Source: Ganoderma boninense (Eukaryota; Basidiomycota; Agaricomycetes; Polyporales; Polyporaceae). Taken from it: DNA of 64,000 nt. The translations under genes and the position numbers were made by a program. The notes under the pieces are model-generated. The model did not search any database and was not told where the DNA came from. It saw nothing but the letters and a program-made list of their open reading frames with translations. Of this stretch, positions 1 to 12,132 are shown piece after piece (the stretch's first letter is position 1; each line of letters begins with the position of its first letter). The stretch lies in assembly GCA_002900995.3 (NCBI GenBank), contig CM035304.1, positions 2,323,476 to 2,387,475 on the forward strand, read 5' to 3'.

Positions 1-360
1 ACTAGTAGCTACCAGACGCAAAAAGAATGAAGCCAATCGGTCCAGTGGTTCCCAAGGTGCATATACCTGTTCCCCAGGAGGAGGGGATATATGCACCGGA
101 GGAACGGGTGGACGGATTTGGGCGCGAGAGGGCTCGTTTTGTGCGCGTCGATCACGCGAACAAAACGCGCCCTCTCGCGAGCAAATGCGTGCAAAAACGG
201 TTGAGATATGGGCCAAACATTCCCCCCTAGAGCGACTATAGAGGGGCCATTAGTATATGTTATAACCCTCGTTGTATGGTCGTGTTAGGTGCATTAGAAG
301 CGCGCTAATTAGACGAACATAATGCAAAAAGAACGAAGTCAATACACCCAGAAATGAGGG
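1..360. repeat. Diverged copy of the foldback repeat of 46.2-48.0 kb
   Basis: The stretch around 45-235 matches the plus strand of the right arm of the 46.2-48.0 kb inverted repeat: both read a pyrimidine-rich start, GGAGGAGGGGATATATGCACC (here) against GGAGGAAGGGGTATATGTACC (there), then GGAGGAACGG, then a GC-rich block with AACAAAACGCGCCC or GCAAAACGCGCCC, and both end in CCCCTAGAGCGAC. The copies differ at many positions, so this one is much older than the two identical arms. No coding sequence is recognisable. Confidence 0.6.
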
Positions 361-439
361 AGATACAGCTAACACAATTCCGGGAGGAAGGAGGGACTGC
401 TATATTGGGACAGGAGGGGCAGGAGGTTGGTAGAATGAT

Positions 440-521
440 GGGAGAACCCGGAATTGATGGGGGGAGCCCAGGATTGATGGGGGAATACCGGAATTGATGG
501 GAGGGAGCCCAGAATTGATGG
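440..521. repeat. Minisatellite, about 21-23 bp unit
   Basis: Four imperfect units built on GGGAGCCCAGGATTGATGGG follow each other, alternating between CCCGGAATTGATGG and CCCAGGATTGATGG forms. No gene is seen between 240 and 1050. Confidence 0.7.
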
Positions 522-1053
522 GGAAGGCACCCAGGCACCCGGGACAGTGGTCCACAAGCTTAGATAAGCCTGGGAGGCAGCAATGCTGTGCCATCAGTGG
601 CCCCGGAGGAGGACCTCCTAAATAAGGCAAGCGACGACAAGCTGTCCCGGAGGCTCCAGAGGTTCCTGATACATCGCACTTTTAGCCGTAACCTGATGTA
701 AAACGCTCTAGGGTGTTAGTCGTAACATGATACATCAATACTACAACAGCAGCTGTGATGAGGCGGAGGACTCAGGCGCGTCAACACGCGATTGAGTCGA
801 GCAGGAGCAGAGCGGAACCCCTCAATCGCGTCAACACGCAATCGAGTCGAGGCAATGTAAAGACAGTAAAGACAGAAAAGTTCCGACGACCGGCGCCGAT
901 GATCAGTGTGGTTGCGGTTGCGGTTGATGCAGGCAAGCTCGGATCTTTATAGGCGACTTCTATTATTACATGGAGGGAACGAAGGACAATGAAACTAAAC
1001 CTTACAGGATTTAAGTTCAAGTGCAGAAATAGATGACAATGGGTATCGCTCAC

Positions 1054-1838
1054 CTGACTCAGAGCTAAAACGACAGCAGTGTGCTCAGAGACGTTATACT
1101 GAGCAAAGTGACAAAAGATCCAAGACACTTCGACTTCCTCCAAGGCAGTACCATGTGTAGACCATGTTCGGGCTGGAAAATCGGGATACTGAGCGAAGAC
1201 ATCTGGCTTATCGAGCGCGGGGGACGAGTATCGGCGAACAGCGAAACGAAGGTGCCCATCTATTCGGTAGATGTATTGTATGGACCCAGGAATTGCCGAC
1301 AATGTCCTATCACCTTGGGGGTAGAAGAGAATAAGGCTGTTGCCATGATGCGTCTTCGCTCAAGAGTAGATGACGCCATCCGCACGGTACCGGGCATGCA
1401 GGATTACCTCGCTCCGATCGATAAGTCTTCGAAGATCTTCGGGTGTTTTCTGTGGCCGAGGAGGCTTCGAGGAGTCTTCATCGGCAAGTGCTAGCTCTCG
1501 TATGTGTAAGGTGCCATCCGGTTTGTCTCCATACAGCTTTTCGAAGAGCGCCCGGCATCGGCGAATGATTTCAGGACAGCTAGGCCTCGATAGCCAACGC
1601 CTCAAGTTTGCGGCACGCAGAAATGCTTGGTGGATTGTCTGCTCCAGTTGACCTAGACAAAAATTATTTAGGGAATCCCACGAAGGAGAGGAGGAACATA
1701 CCGAATTTGTGATTGGTGGGTATGCGCTGCAACTGTCCGATGAGACGTTCAAAGGGGAAAGCCCACCATGAGTGGACAGGCCCAAATAGCTTGAGGAAGT
1801 CGTATAGGTGAAAGGCCATGTGATGAATTGATTCGCAC
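1054..1838 (-). pseudogene. tnp2-type transposase remnant, C-terminal DUF4218-like part
   Basis: Read on the minus strand, the piece beside the gap encodes FGPVHSWWAFPFERLIGQLQ, the hallmark of the DUF4218 region that follows the tnp2 transposase domain in CACTA/EnSpm-like elements of mushrooms. A 49-nt intron (1701-1653, GTATGT...CTAG) joins it in frame to a block starting GQLEQTIHQAFLRAANLRRW. The frame then meets one TGA at 1360-1362 and continues without shift through THHGNSLILFYP and a C-terminal domain ending at a donor at 1053. Family members usually have Arg (CGA) where this copy has TGA, so one C-to-T change at a CpG explains the stop. The catalytic tnp2 domain would lie in or beyond the gap. 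This is a dead transposon fragment. Confidence 0.8.
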
Positions 1839-1938
1839 NNNNNNNNNNNNNNNNNNNNNNNNNNNNNNNNNNNNNNNNNNNNNNNNNNNNNNNNNNNNNN
1901 NNNNNNNNNNNNNNNNNNNNNNNNNNNNNNNNNNNNNN
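1839..1938. other. Assembly gap (100 N)
   Basis: Exactly 100 N, the usual placeholder for a gap of unknown size. The tnp2 remnant on its left and the WD40 gene on its right are both cut by it. Confidence 0.99.
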
Positions 1939-3112
1939 GGCTGGACGAAAACGAGCTGTTGATCGGCACTGCCTTAGGTTTTCTGGTGATTTGGTCTGGC
2001 GTTGACGAGGTACGTGGTATACTCTGGCCAGGACATCGGCGCATTACACTGGATGGATGATTGTGGCTAGAAATTCACGCTATTAGCACGCATTCGGATG
2101 CCGGGGAGTGCCGAAATTATCAGCGCGGTCTCCGTAACGCAAGGTGACGGTTTTCGTATTGTGGTTGGAATGTTGGATTGTTCTGTCGCCTGCATCGACT
2201 GGTGTACGAGGCGGGGGTTAGTATACATGTGGAACTCCTGGGGTCAACGCTCGCATGTGTTTATCCCAAGGGCGATGTCGATTCGGGAGGATGGCTCCGT
2301 GCGCGTCCTCAGCCTCCACAACGGAAAGATGTAGGTAAGACAGTCCATGATATAAGGCGAGATGCTAATCACCAACAGGTTCATCCTTGATCGCGACACT
2401 GGCAACTGCGTCGGGTGTCCCGTGTCATTCGTGGACCCAATGTAAGATATCATGTAGTGCTCAAACGATGAGTTTTCTGATCAATGTCTTAGAGGATTCG
2501 CCGCGATCGACGAAAAGAAAGAGCTTATTGCAATCTCCCACTCTGGCGGGTTCACTTTGCATGACCCGAACTCGAGAGAAGGTACAGTGGCGGTCTACAA
2601 AGCGGAGAAATCCCGTACAGACTTGCCGAAGCCAATCATATTCGGCGAGGGTCGTCGGGTGGTCATCATCGGCAGCGACCATGGGAAGGCTTACGTCTTC
2701 AACAAGCGTAAAGGAGGCCCTCCTGTGGACACTCTGGTCCACAGCGATGATCCCACAGAGCTTGTGCAGAGTATCGCAGTATGTCATTCAATGCGTAAAG
2801 GAAGCTGAGAGATAACACTGTCATTAGACACACTATGACGGCGAGCGGTCAATTGTACTGTGTGCGACATCGTCGATCAAACAGCCGTCTATTTCCATCT
2901 GGGAGCGGACCATGCCTGGACGGCAAGGAAAGCGCAATCAGCGTACAGAGAACCCAGCCAAGTTCCCCGTCAAAGCGGCAAGCGCCAGAGCAGCAAGCGT
3001 GGAGCCCACGACACTCACACTCGCGAGCTTCCTTCAACTTGTTGTCCTGCTTTGCTTCCTGAGGTTCATTGTGAGTCCTGTGGTGCACTCTTGGCGCGAC
3101 GTGCCCAATTAA
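1939..3112 (+). CDS. WD40-repeat protein with C-terminal membrane segment, 5' truncated by the gap
   Basis: Reconstructed exons are 1939-about 2010, 2087-2330, 2379-2441, 2493-2778 and 2828-3112. The translation has beta-propeller style blocks: ELLIGTALGFLVIWSGVDE, DGFRIVVGMLDCSVACIDW, GSVRVLSLHNGKMFILD, then VVIIGSDHGKAYVFNKRKG and SIVLCATSSIKQPSISIWER. These GxxxGxVxVW-type endings are typical of degenerate WD40 repeats. The last exon ends with a basic linker and a hydrophobic segment (LQLVVLLCFLRFIV) that could anchor the protein in a membrane. The N-terminus is lost in the gap, and the frame across the first intron (about 2011-2086) was not resolved. Its partner and role are unknown. WD40 fragments of this type are often found next to transposons in Agaricomycetes, so it may be a pseudogene. 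Confidence 0.6.
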
Positions 3113-3610
3113 CGCACCTCGCACAGTGGAACATCAGTCCAGTGGAAGTCGCAGCAGAGTGGATCAGAGCGGCTTGGAATGTAGATATCCCTCCACTTCG
3201 GCGTTGATCGCCTGATGTAGACCCCAGTTCGTGAGGACGATCGTAATCAGAGCAGAGCGGGGGTTGATGTGCAAATACTCACCGAGTAGACGGGCTCGCT
3301 CGCAGCGACCTTAGTGTGGGGAACGACGTAGCGCACCGACGAGTCGGACAATGGGTGTGCACTGGAGACGAGGGGACGGTGTAAATGGGGCAAGGACAGC
3401 GATCATTAAGACAGAACATCATTGGAGATTATCAAAATGGCTCACTTATAAGCATTGCGGCAAGATGGGATTCGTTCGGTGGGATCGGCGCGTCTTGGAT
3501 GTCGGCTAGAAGCACCCTCGATGGTCAACACCACCAAGGGCAGGACGGAGCAGTAGCAGAGTACGGAGAACATAGATGATTTGGATGCCGCGGTCAACAC
3601 CGCAACATCC

Positions 3611-3699
3611 AGGAGGAGGAGGAGGAGGAGGAGGAGGAGGAGGAGGAGGAGGAGGAGGAGGAGGAGGAGGAGGAGGAGGAGGAGGAGTAGTAGTAGTAG
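3611..3699. repeat. AGG trinucleotide microsatellite followed by TAG repeats
   Basis: About 25 AGG units run from 3611 to about 3687, followed by four TAG units. The open frames through it (poly-Arg, poly-Gly, poly-Pro, poly-Leu) are artefacts of the repeat. Confidence 0.95.
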
Positions 3700-3868
3700 G
3701 CAGAGGAACTCCAGGGTTGGACGGGAGGAGGGGGAACGGCGGGGAAGCGTCCGTAGGCCTAAGTCGGCTGTCATCGGGCTGACAAATTCCCACGAGGCAC
3801 AGCCTCCGCAGGGCTCACGCAGGAGTCGAGCCCGGGATCTCCCCATCCACCACCACATCAGCCCAGAG

Positions 3869-3941
3869 TGCGTCGTGGTGTTGACCCGACGCACTCCCGT
3901 TTTACCTGCATGCGTTCATGCGTTGTGGTGTTGACCCAATG
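3869..3941. repeat. Short direct repeat, 23-bp unit
   Basis: TGCGTCGTGGTGTTGACCC at 3869 recurs at 3919 as TGCGTTGTGGTGTTGACCC. Each unit ends close to a reversed copy of its own start (GACGCA, AATGCA). Confidence 0.6.
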
Positions 3942-6104
3942 CATGGTATCTCTGCCGAGCCTGTGTTCAAGGTCTTGCCGATGTACCCGCCCTCAAGACC
4001 CCCTTCTGAGAAGGCAGTTCGGAGGCCCAAGGCATCAACGCGCACCGCGAGGCCAGCCACCATCGAGCGGCTTCCTGGCATCAGTCTTGACAGTTTGTGC
4101 CCCACTCGCGTGTTTGGGGGTGGTCCGCACTCGTCCCTCTTGCAACATTCTCCGATTCACCCGTTACGGTCGCACACCGGGAACTCAAGCTGCGTTTATT
4201 TCTGCGGGCAGATTATCAGCACGTCGTCGTTGTCCCCGGCTCAATGCCATGCCCCCTCCCCTCCTCTCCGCACATAGAGCTCAAGGTACAGCCTCGGACC
4301 GATCCACGCTATTACCGCCTTCCTCCCGCTCCTCCGCACGTCCGACTGCGCGAGGAAGATCATCGTCATCGGCTCTGGGCAGGTGACCCGAGCGCCACCC
4401 GCGCTTTCCACCTAATCGTCGGATTCAGCATGACCGAAGCCGCCACGAAGTTCGCCGTCAAGCTCCAGGGCGAGGGCTTCGTCGTCGTCACTCTGTCCGG
4501 GGATGGTGGACTGCTCCGCTACGACTAACGTCGATGGTGAGTCACCCATTGATCGTTTCAGCACGTGTCCCCTCCGTACTGAATTGAGCGTTGTCACGCA
4601 CGACGCCTTCAGCTGCTCAATGTTCGCAAAGCCCGGTGCGATCATAGCGGTATACGATCGCGCGAGCTCATCGCAGTCTGCGCCGACTTCCCATTTCGCG
4701 CGCGGGCTTTGCGCATGACGTACGCTTGCTCGCGACATGTGCGCGGTGGTGCTAGCACTCTGATATGTCATTAACATTAACGGGGGCTTGGATGAAGGCG
4801 AGGTCCGTGTCGTCATTGGGGAACCTCGGCCTCATGCGGTCTGCTGCAGCGGTAGATACCCAGGTTAAATTTTCGATTGCAGAAGTGGCGGACAGAGACG
4901 GACAGAGTTTGGCTTGGTCGCCCCTGATGGGGAGTATGTACTGCAGTATAGAGACAATCAGTGACAGATAGGCATGTACAAACCGAGCGATGTTGCGATG
5001 GTCGAAGTCTCCCAGCAACTCCAGAACATCAGCGCCTCGCCACAAAACAGACAAAACCGTCGTCTGACACAAGCTCGTCCTCCTCCACCTCTTCATCGGT
5101 GCTTTCGATGAGATTACCGACTTTACCCTTTGCTTTCCACATCGGCGTGATTCGTCGGGCCGTTTCGTGAACATCGTCGGGTCGTTACTTGTTGGGCGAG
5201 AGGCGGCTCACGGAGCCCTTGCTGCGAAGAGGGCAGGGGCTGGGCTTCAGCCTGTTGATCGAGTTCTCGGCTTCCGTGAGCACCTTCTCCCGGTACACCA
5301 CTGTGTTTGCCGGCCTAATGTGTGCTTTTAGTGTTGCCTTTGACATATCAAAACATATGTATATGTCCATACTTTCTCGGGATCACACCACCCAGTCCTG
5401 GGCCCCAACTTTCTCGCACAGAAGAAGATTTCAACAAGGGCGCCCTCCTTCTTCTCCTTCCTTTCATCCACCACCATCTCCTCACTACAGCTCCTCCCCC
5501 TCATTCACAACCTTACAATGCTTTCAATTGTCATTCAGAACATCATCAAGTACATGGTATGTTTCCACCTCTCTCTGTGGCTCAAAACTGACCTATTACA
5601 GCCTATTATGGCCTTCCAGGGCCTGCAGGCCGGGCGCGACCAGGCGCGTCGCTCCTCCACTCCCCCTGGGTGCGTTGGCATGTTCTCGAGCCACCGTTCG
5701 CGCCTGTACTAACTCGCCTACAGCCCGGGGAATCGTTCGGCTCGCGCGTCGCCGCGTTCTGGCGCGCCGATCCAGGCGAAGAACGCGACCAACACGAACA
5801 AGCGCGGCACCGCCTAGGGCATCCGGCGGGCACTCGGCGGGCAATCAGTGGGTGGTCGGCGTGTCGAGAGCGGGCGCAGTAGTCTTTCTTGAACATGTTT
5901 CGAGTCGTAGAGCCCGGGATTCGAGATTGTAATCGGTTGAAAGTGTTGAATTGAGCGTTGTCGTCTTTCTAACGTTTTTCCGGCCTCGAAACTCGACATT
6001 ATGTTGAATACTAAACTTTCCTTAGAACTTCAAGTGCTCGATGACGTCGGGCGTATCGTAGAACGTGACGTCCTGTGTCACATTGTAACGGTGGTGAGCG
6101 GCCC

Positions 6105-6182
6105 GATGAGCGGGAGACGAGCGGCCGATGAGCGGGAGACGAGCGGCCGATGAGCGGGAGACGAGCGGCCGATGAGCGGCCG
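6105..6182. repeat. 22-bp tandem repeat, about 3.5 copies
   Basis: GATGAGCGGGAGACGAGCGG followed by CC is repeated three times without change, then a partial fourth copy ends in GATGAGCGGCCGC. Confidence 0.9.
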
Positions 6183-7699
6183 CTTTTTTCCCGATGACTG
6201 TAGGCCCGGATTTAAGCTCAAATGCTGACCGGGTTTTCAGGAGAATTGACATATCAGATGTGGATTTACATTTCAGCCCAGGTAATCTTTCAAATTTTCG
6301 TCCGCGCCACAGTTGAAACGCTGTCTTGGCTTTTCTTCCAGAGAACACTTGAACTGTTGAATGCAATGTTGCGCGGCGCAACATACAGGACATTATAAGA
6401 GATTTTAAATTCGCTCAAGTCCCCGATTCAATTTCAAACACTAGTCTATTCAACATTTGATACATTGTTTTAGCTACTGAATTCCATTCTGACAGGCATG
6501 TTGTCCCCTCCAACATGACGAAACCCCCGAAGTGGATACTGAAGATGAGTGAGCTTCATTCTCTGTGCTTCTTCCGCCCTGAGCCTCGCACTGCCAGACG
6601 GTGGCGATGCAGTAGGTGGTAGCCATGGCGATCCAGGCCTCAAGATGACAAGATCTCACCCACACGGCGCATTGCTCTCCGCCTCCTCGCTGCTCCTCGC
6701 GGCTACTGGAAGCCGCCTTCAGAATCTCCCCTGACCTGTTCTCATCGACATCGTGCAGCTCTTCTCCTTCTCCCATTGTTCAACACCAGCCGCTGAGGTT
6801 CTCGCGGATCACGGCTCGACTACTCGGACTCAAAGTGGGGCCGATGGCACTCAGACTGCCACTCAGGCACGCTCTCACAGGTACCCCGTCGATGATAATG
6901 GCTGGTGAGCCCTCGCAGTAAGCACTTTCAATATTTTGCTGGCGGGAAATATCATGCACATCATCGCGATCCATACGGAGTAACGGACTGTCTGTGTCAA
7001 TGGTCACTTGATGATCACTGCACAGCGCACAGTCTGTCTGCAGTGCGCAGCCCATGGCGCTGATCGACCTTCCAGGTGTATTCGAGGCCCTAGCTGGTTT
7101 GGCTTGTAGGGCATTGTGAATCCTGGCCACGATGCCAAGGGAGGATCGCTGTTTATGCACGTCATTTCCTTCTACCGCTCGAGCACGGAGCGAGAAGGTG
7201 AGTAATTTGCCAAGACACCGGTGCGCCGCGCCCTGCAAAACATCTCCCGTCGGGCTGCTATTGACGGCATCAGCGGCAGGACCATTGTGATGCATACGGG
7301 GGAATTTGGCGTCCATGTGGGACCTGAGCGCGTCCGAGCTCTAGATATTATTAAACATGCTGCGAACAAGGATGCCCGCATTCCCCCTTGAATTCTTTCT
7401 CCACACATGCTCGCAATACCCGTCCTTGGCTCGGTTCTGTAACAACACTCCGCATTCATTCCTTTGCACACCCTGTCTCTACAAGTATTCCAACAACTTT
7501 GAACCACATTGCCCGGTATGAACTCAGGTACTGGTCTTCTGTGGCCCGACCCGACTGGGAAGAAGATACACTTGGTGCCGTCCCAACCAACGAACCCCCC
7601 GACTGCACGATTTGCCCAAGCAAGTTCGCCCTCTCCCTGCTTCCCCAGTATGTTGTCATCTTTTTTGTGCCAAGAGCATGTCTAAAGCCAGAATCGCAG

Positions 7700-9877
7700 G
7701 CTCTGTCGAGCATGTCATATCCTTCGATGTCGGAAAAGGTATGTCCACGGACCTTCTTGTGAACAGGTGCATCTGACGCATATGCCTACAGTATGCGCTC
7801 CCTATGGACCTGAGCGCGTTCAACGGTCCCGAAGATGACGACAGCCTCCATGATCCGGATCGGGGGAAGGATGGTGGCCGCATGTTCTCCGTACGAGGTT
7901 GTACGAATGTCGGCTGCGTCATCCTCTTGCTCGTATGCCTCTTTGCCCTCTTGTGCGCTCTTGTTATCCATGGCTTCTGCATTCTTGTGTTGACATACCC
8001 CCAAGCGCTGGCTACCCAATCGCGACGTACCTCACAAGAACCACGCAGTCCTACTCAGGCGGCTTCAACCTTGGGGGGATCAACGCCTCCGGCCAGCTCC
8101 CAGATATCTCGGGTCTGCGCGGGCTCATCGACCGCGACACGCCGCAGGACGCGCGCACGAAGGTAGACTACGTCAATGGCCAAACGTGGCAGCTCGTGTT
8201 CAGCGACGAGTTCAACACCGAGGGCCGCACGTTCTACCCGGGCGACGACCCGTACTGGGAGGCGGTCGACCTGCACTACTGGGCGACGGGCAACAAGGAG
8301 TGGTACGACCCCGTCGCGATCACGACGCGCAACGGCTCGCTCGAGATTCAGCTCTCCGCGCGCCCGAACCATAACCTGAACTACACCGGCGGCATGATGT
8401 CAACGTGGAACAAATTCTGCTTCACGGGCGGGCTCGTCGAGGCGCGCGTGATGCTGCCCGGGTACAACAACGTGCGCGGGCTGTGGCCTGCAATCTGGGC
8501 GATGGGCAATCTGGGTCGCGCAGGGTATGGCGCGACGACGGACGGCACGGTGCGTTATCCTCTCCAAGCTTCATTTGCACTCGATTTACGAGGCGACCGT
8601 GCTCGCGGTCTCCGCAGTGGCCCTACACGTATGATGCGTGCGACATCGGCACCGTTGCGGACCAGGTGATAAATGACCAGCCCGTACAGGCGACAGTCGG
8701 GAACGACGAGGAAAACGGCGGCGCGCTCTCACGGCTACCAGGCCAGCGGCTGTCGCGGTGTACTTGTCCTGGGGAGTCGCATCCTGGTCCTATGCATGAG
8801 AATGGAGAATACGTCGGTCGCTCTGCGCCAGAGATCGACATGTTCGAGGCCCAGGTATGAGTAATTGTGTATTCTGAAATGGACGGAGACTCAACAAGGA
8901 TATAAACTCTTAGGTCGGAGGCTCGGCTCTCGGTAGCAAAACGGGAGCTGTGTCGCAATCCGGACAGTGGGCGGTGTGTTACCTAGTCCGTCTTATCCAG
9001 GATGCCACTGACCACATTCGTATAGCCATTCAACTGGAAGTACAACCCAACGGGAGGCCTTTACGACATTGCCGACCCCACGATCAGCCAGAACAACACC
9101 TACATGGGAGGAATCTATCAGCAAGCCTCATCCGTGGTCACTGCAGTCGGTACGTCGTAATAGTGAGCGTATATATGATTACCGTCTGAAGCGGGATCTG
9201 TTTATAGACCAGACCGCCTATGAGTTCAGCGGTGCCCAGTATTCGATATATGCGTTCCAGTACAAGCCTGGTTTTGGTGATGCGGTGAGTGCAGCTGTGC
9301 CCCGAAGGCCCAAACTTCTTCTGAACTCCCATTGCTGTAGTACATCACCTGGGTAGCGGACGGGAAAATCTCTTGGAGCATCCAACAGTCTGTCATGGGG
9401 CCGGATAGCGTCGTCGGGATCAGCGATCGTCCTGTTCCCCAGGAACCCATGGTCAGTCTCCGCTGCGGACATCCCCGTTCGCTCTTACGTTGACATGCAC
9501 CTTTGCAGTATCTTATAGCGAACCTGGGCATGTCCACGAACTTCGGCACGATCGACTTCGAGCACCTTGCATTCCCATCTACGTTGCGCGTTGACTATAT
9601 CCGAGTCTACCAGGATCCGAACGCCGTCAACGTCGGTTGTGACCCACCCGACTTCCCCACTGCGGCCTATATCAATCAGTGCGTTTTGTTTCGCCTTTAT
9701 CCTTGCTTCCTCCGCATCTGTCGGCGGCCGAGCCGCAACGCTCGGAGTTGAGCACTGATGCTGATGTGCGTTTGAATATCCAGGTACAGTGAGGCGTACA
9801 ACAATCCTAACCTTACGACATGGGTCCAGGATTACAACCAGACGATGCCCAAGAACAAGTACCTTGGGCAGTGCTAA
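7700..9877 (+). CDS. KRE6/SKN1-like beta-glucan synthesis protein (GH16 fold)
   Basis: Exons by GT-AG and frame: 7700-7738, 7792-7952, 8006-8549, 8618-8854, 8914-8973, 9026-9149, 9208-9284, 9341-9451, 9509-9678 and 9784-9877, giving 538 residues. The order is a short acidic cytosolic tail, one membrane helix (NVGCVILLLVCLFALLFAGY, formed across the second intron), then a lumenal SKN1 domain with FNLGGINASGQ, LVFSDEFNTEGRTFYPGDDP, MMSTWNKFCFTGGLVEARV, RCTCPGESHPGP, the GH16 catalytic box EIDMFE in SAPEIDMFEAQ, and a conserved C-terminus (DPPDFPTAAYINQY ... YLGQC). The family are type II membrane proteins of the secretory pathway needed for beta-1,6-glucan in the wall. The glutamates and aspartate of the catalytic box are intact. 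The true start is unresolved: the first exon listed may follow an upstream exon that I could not join in frame. Confidence 0.92.
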
Positions 9878-10063
9878 CACTGGGCGACTTCGCTCCAGGT
9901 TTTAGTTTGTTCCGTGGGGATATGGTGCAGATACGACCATTGTGAGACTATTTAGTTATTCGCTATTATATTGTTTTCGCTTTCTAGGTCGTTGGCACCA
10001 TTGTTGTCCTGGAAGGTAGGTGATCCAATCCGAATAATGCCTGGAGATAAGTGTTCGTATCCG

Positions 10064-12132
10064 CTATTCCCTTCCCGTGCTCCGTCCCGCTACCTCTAAC
10101 CCTAACTTCGCCGCCTCCCAGTACCCGATATCCACCACCAGTGTCGACTTCGGATTGATAGGGCACTCTGCGAACGCGAGCGTGATGTAATGGTTCATCC
10201 ACCCCGTCGACACCTCGAACGTCTTCGTCCAATCCGGCCACTCAGAGATGTGGTCCCCGTCGCACACGAACTCGGGCTGTCCACTTGGGGGCGCCCCAGA
10301 GTATAGCTCCGCTTGCGCCCAGCTTCGACCCCGCCAGGGATGGCTCTCCTCCTTCCAGTAGTTGGGCTGCGCGAGCCAAGAACGATGTTCTGGCAGCAGC
10401 TGACCGTGCGCTTCGACAGTGCCATACCCCGCGTACCAATCGAACAACCCCGCCCGCTCCTCCCTCTCGCTGTCATCGGAGTCGTCGTCTGCGACTGCAT
10501 CCGGGTCGTCCGCCGCGGGATGGGTGCACCGCCCAAGGTGGACAGCGATGAAGTAGCGCGCACCCGTGCGTCGGAACGTGAATGTGACTGGGGGCGAGCC
10601 TGTCCAGGGGACCTGCTGCGGCGACGTGACAGAGTGCAGCTCCCAGCCCTTCGCCACGAACCCATCGAGCGAGCGCCGTGAGATGCGGTAGGGCGTATAG
10701 TTGCTGCTGTTGATGAGGATGCGCGGGTCGAGCGACGCCGCGGCCTCTGGGGGAGGGCGGTGGGTGATGTAAATGTCCCGCCACTCTGGGACGGCGTTCC
10801 TAGAGTCTATCGTCATGTCCATTAAGGCCATGCGTCTACCGAGAGGTCCGCCGGTGTGATAAAGTGGGCGCGTGGGGTCGGACGCGCCTGAACAGCGGGT
10901 GAGCAGGAGTGCCATTGGAGTCCTGTTGCTGGCGGAGACGTGACAGCATATGATGGCGATAGTTACTCCGCGGAACTCAAGGATCGGGACGCGAGCATGC
11001 ACGCCATACGACGTGATGGAGAACGTAGGCAGTCCATCGAGATAAAATGAATGGTAGGTTCTTGCAGAGGGAGGGTCCGCCCTATGGATGGAAGAGGAAC
11101 GCTGGGCACAGTTTCAACGGCCGATATAAATGTCTGAGGGAGGGACGCACTCACGGAAGACCTAGGCGGCCAGAAGACAATCGCTGTACTGTCTTTGAAA
11201 GACGAAGGGGAACTTGCGAAGAGATACAACTCCGGGTTCTGATGGTCGTGCAGCGAACCATTGCGCCTCCGGGCCATGCCCGAGGAGCATAAGGCTGGAA
11301 GTTTCGCACGAGATCCCCAAGCAAAGAGAGAAATGTCGATTGACTGCTTCATGATCTCCTCCTGCAGTCTATAGAAAGCCCGTCGGCCTTCCCCGTAGAG
11401 CGTAGGCATGTTGATTGAGAAGATCCCCATGAGACAGTACGCCTCGTCCTCCAACCGCGTCGTCTGTCGCCCAGCGGCCCACGACATGCGCTGAGCGACG
11501 CTCACGCTACCGAGATCGACCTCTTTCCGCAACACCGTTGCTGGAACATCGGTGATTTCCTGTAGAGTGTCTGCAAGATTCGCCTTGGTCCCCAGCACTT
11601 GCCATTCTCTGGACAGGAATATGAGGAATGTCGGCGCGATGAGTTCCTGCAGCGTCCACCCACGTGAGTGCCACCTGCTATCCATGAACCCCGAACCATG
11701 CCACACCTGGGAGTACAAGCCCCCAACATCCTGCGAGACGTCCCCGAGATACGCGTAGCACACCTCGGCGAGGGAGTAGTAGCGGTACATGGAGTTGATC
11801 GCCTCTGAGAGCTCCGAGCTGCTCTCCTTGTTGATGCAGCACGTATCGTTCCAGACCCACTTGTACCCGTGTCGCTCGGCTATGATGCACGACTGTCGGA
11901 TCTTATCCGATGCGAGGTCGCGCGGTGTCGCCGTAGATCCCAGCCTGAGCTTGAAGAAGCGTGTGGCGCGTTTGAGACCGCGGGAGGCGCATTGTTTTCG
12001 CAGGGCTTGGATATCCTGGAAGGACATCTCTTCCTTGTCCCACACATGCGAGAGGATTGCATATCCGCCCGGTACGCTCTCGGGGTCGCTGAAATAGTGC
12101 AGTTCGGCGCGGTCGGTGCTCAATAGCCACAT
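10064..12132 (-). CDS. HET-domain protein 1 (HET plus DUF8212-like)
   Basis: Two exons, 12132-11155 and 11101-10064, encode 671 residues. It starts MWLLSTDRAELHYF, a start shared with the two paralogs at 15.5 and 18.5 kb. The HET domain spans about residues 20-175, with GYAILSHVWDKEEMSFQDI, IRQSCIIAERHGYKWVW, LSEAINSMYRYYSLAEVCYA and SRGWTLQELIAP. A DUF8212-like block follows (QRMSWAAGRQTTRLEDEAYC, YGEGRRAFYRLQEEIMKQS). Exon 2 encodes a beta-rich C-terminal region beginning LPTFSITSYGVHARVP, common to all three paralogs. HET domains act in heterokaryon incompatibility and can trigger cell death; whether this copy does so is unknown. Where the paralogs read WIDSCCIDKTSS, this one reads WNDTCCINKESS, so two otherwise conserved acidic positions are Asn here. 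Confidence 0.9.

Larger units (their letters stand above)
3113..7690. other. No confident gene in this stretch
   Basis: Apart from the small repeats listed separately, I see no reading frame with recognisable domains or a convincing exon series on either strand. Minus-strand pieces around 4.4-5.3 kb have a slightly coding-like look but no family could be named. The 5' part of the KRE6-like gene may begin in the last 200 bases, where an ATG at 7518 opens a Pro/Ser-rich frame. Confidence 0.5.

Noticed and set aside
3442..3934. Open frames with long poly-Leu, poly-Pro, poly-Arg or poly-Gly runs
   Set aside because: They are six-frame readings of the AGG microsatellite at 3611-3687.
4412..5370. 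Minus-strand frames with partly coding-like sequence (for example STDEEVEEDELVSDDG near 5.1 kb)
   Set aside because: No start, domain or splice pattern could be established, and neighbouring frames are equally open; it could be an eroded gene end.
6780..7507. 178-aa and 111-aa minus-strand frames upstream of the KRE6-like gene
   Set aside because: No domain or signal peptide, and no exon partner. They are probably chance frames.
7518..7647. Pro/Ser-rich frame starting MNSGTGLLWP as first exon of the KRE6-like gene
   Set aside because: Its phase at the donor (7648) does not fit the exon starting at 7700. It is kept only as a possible 5' part.
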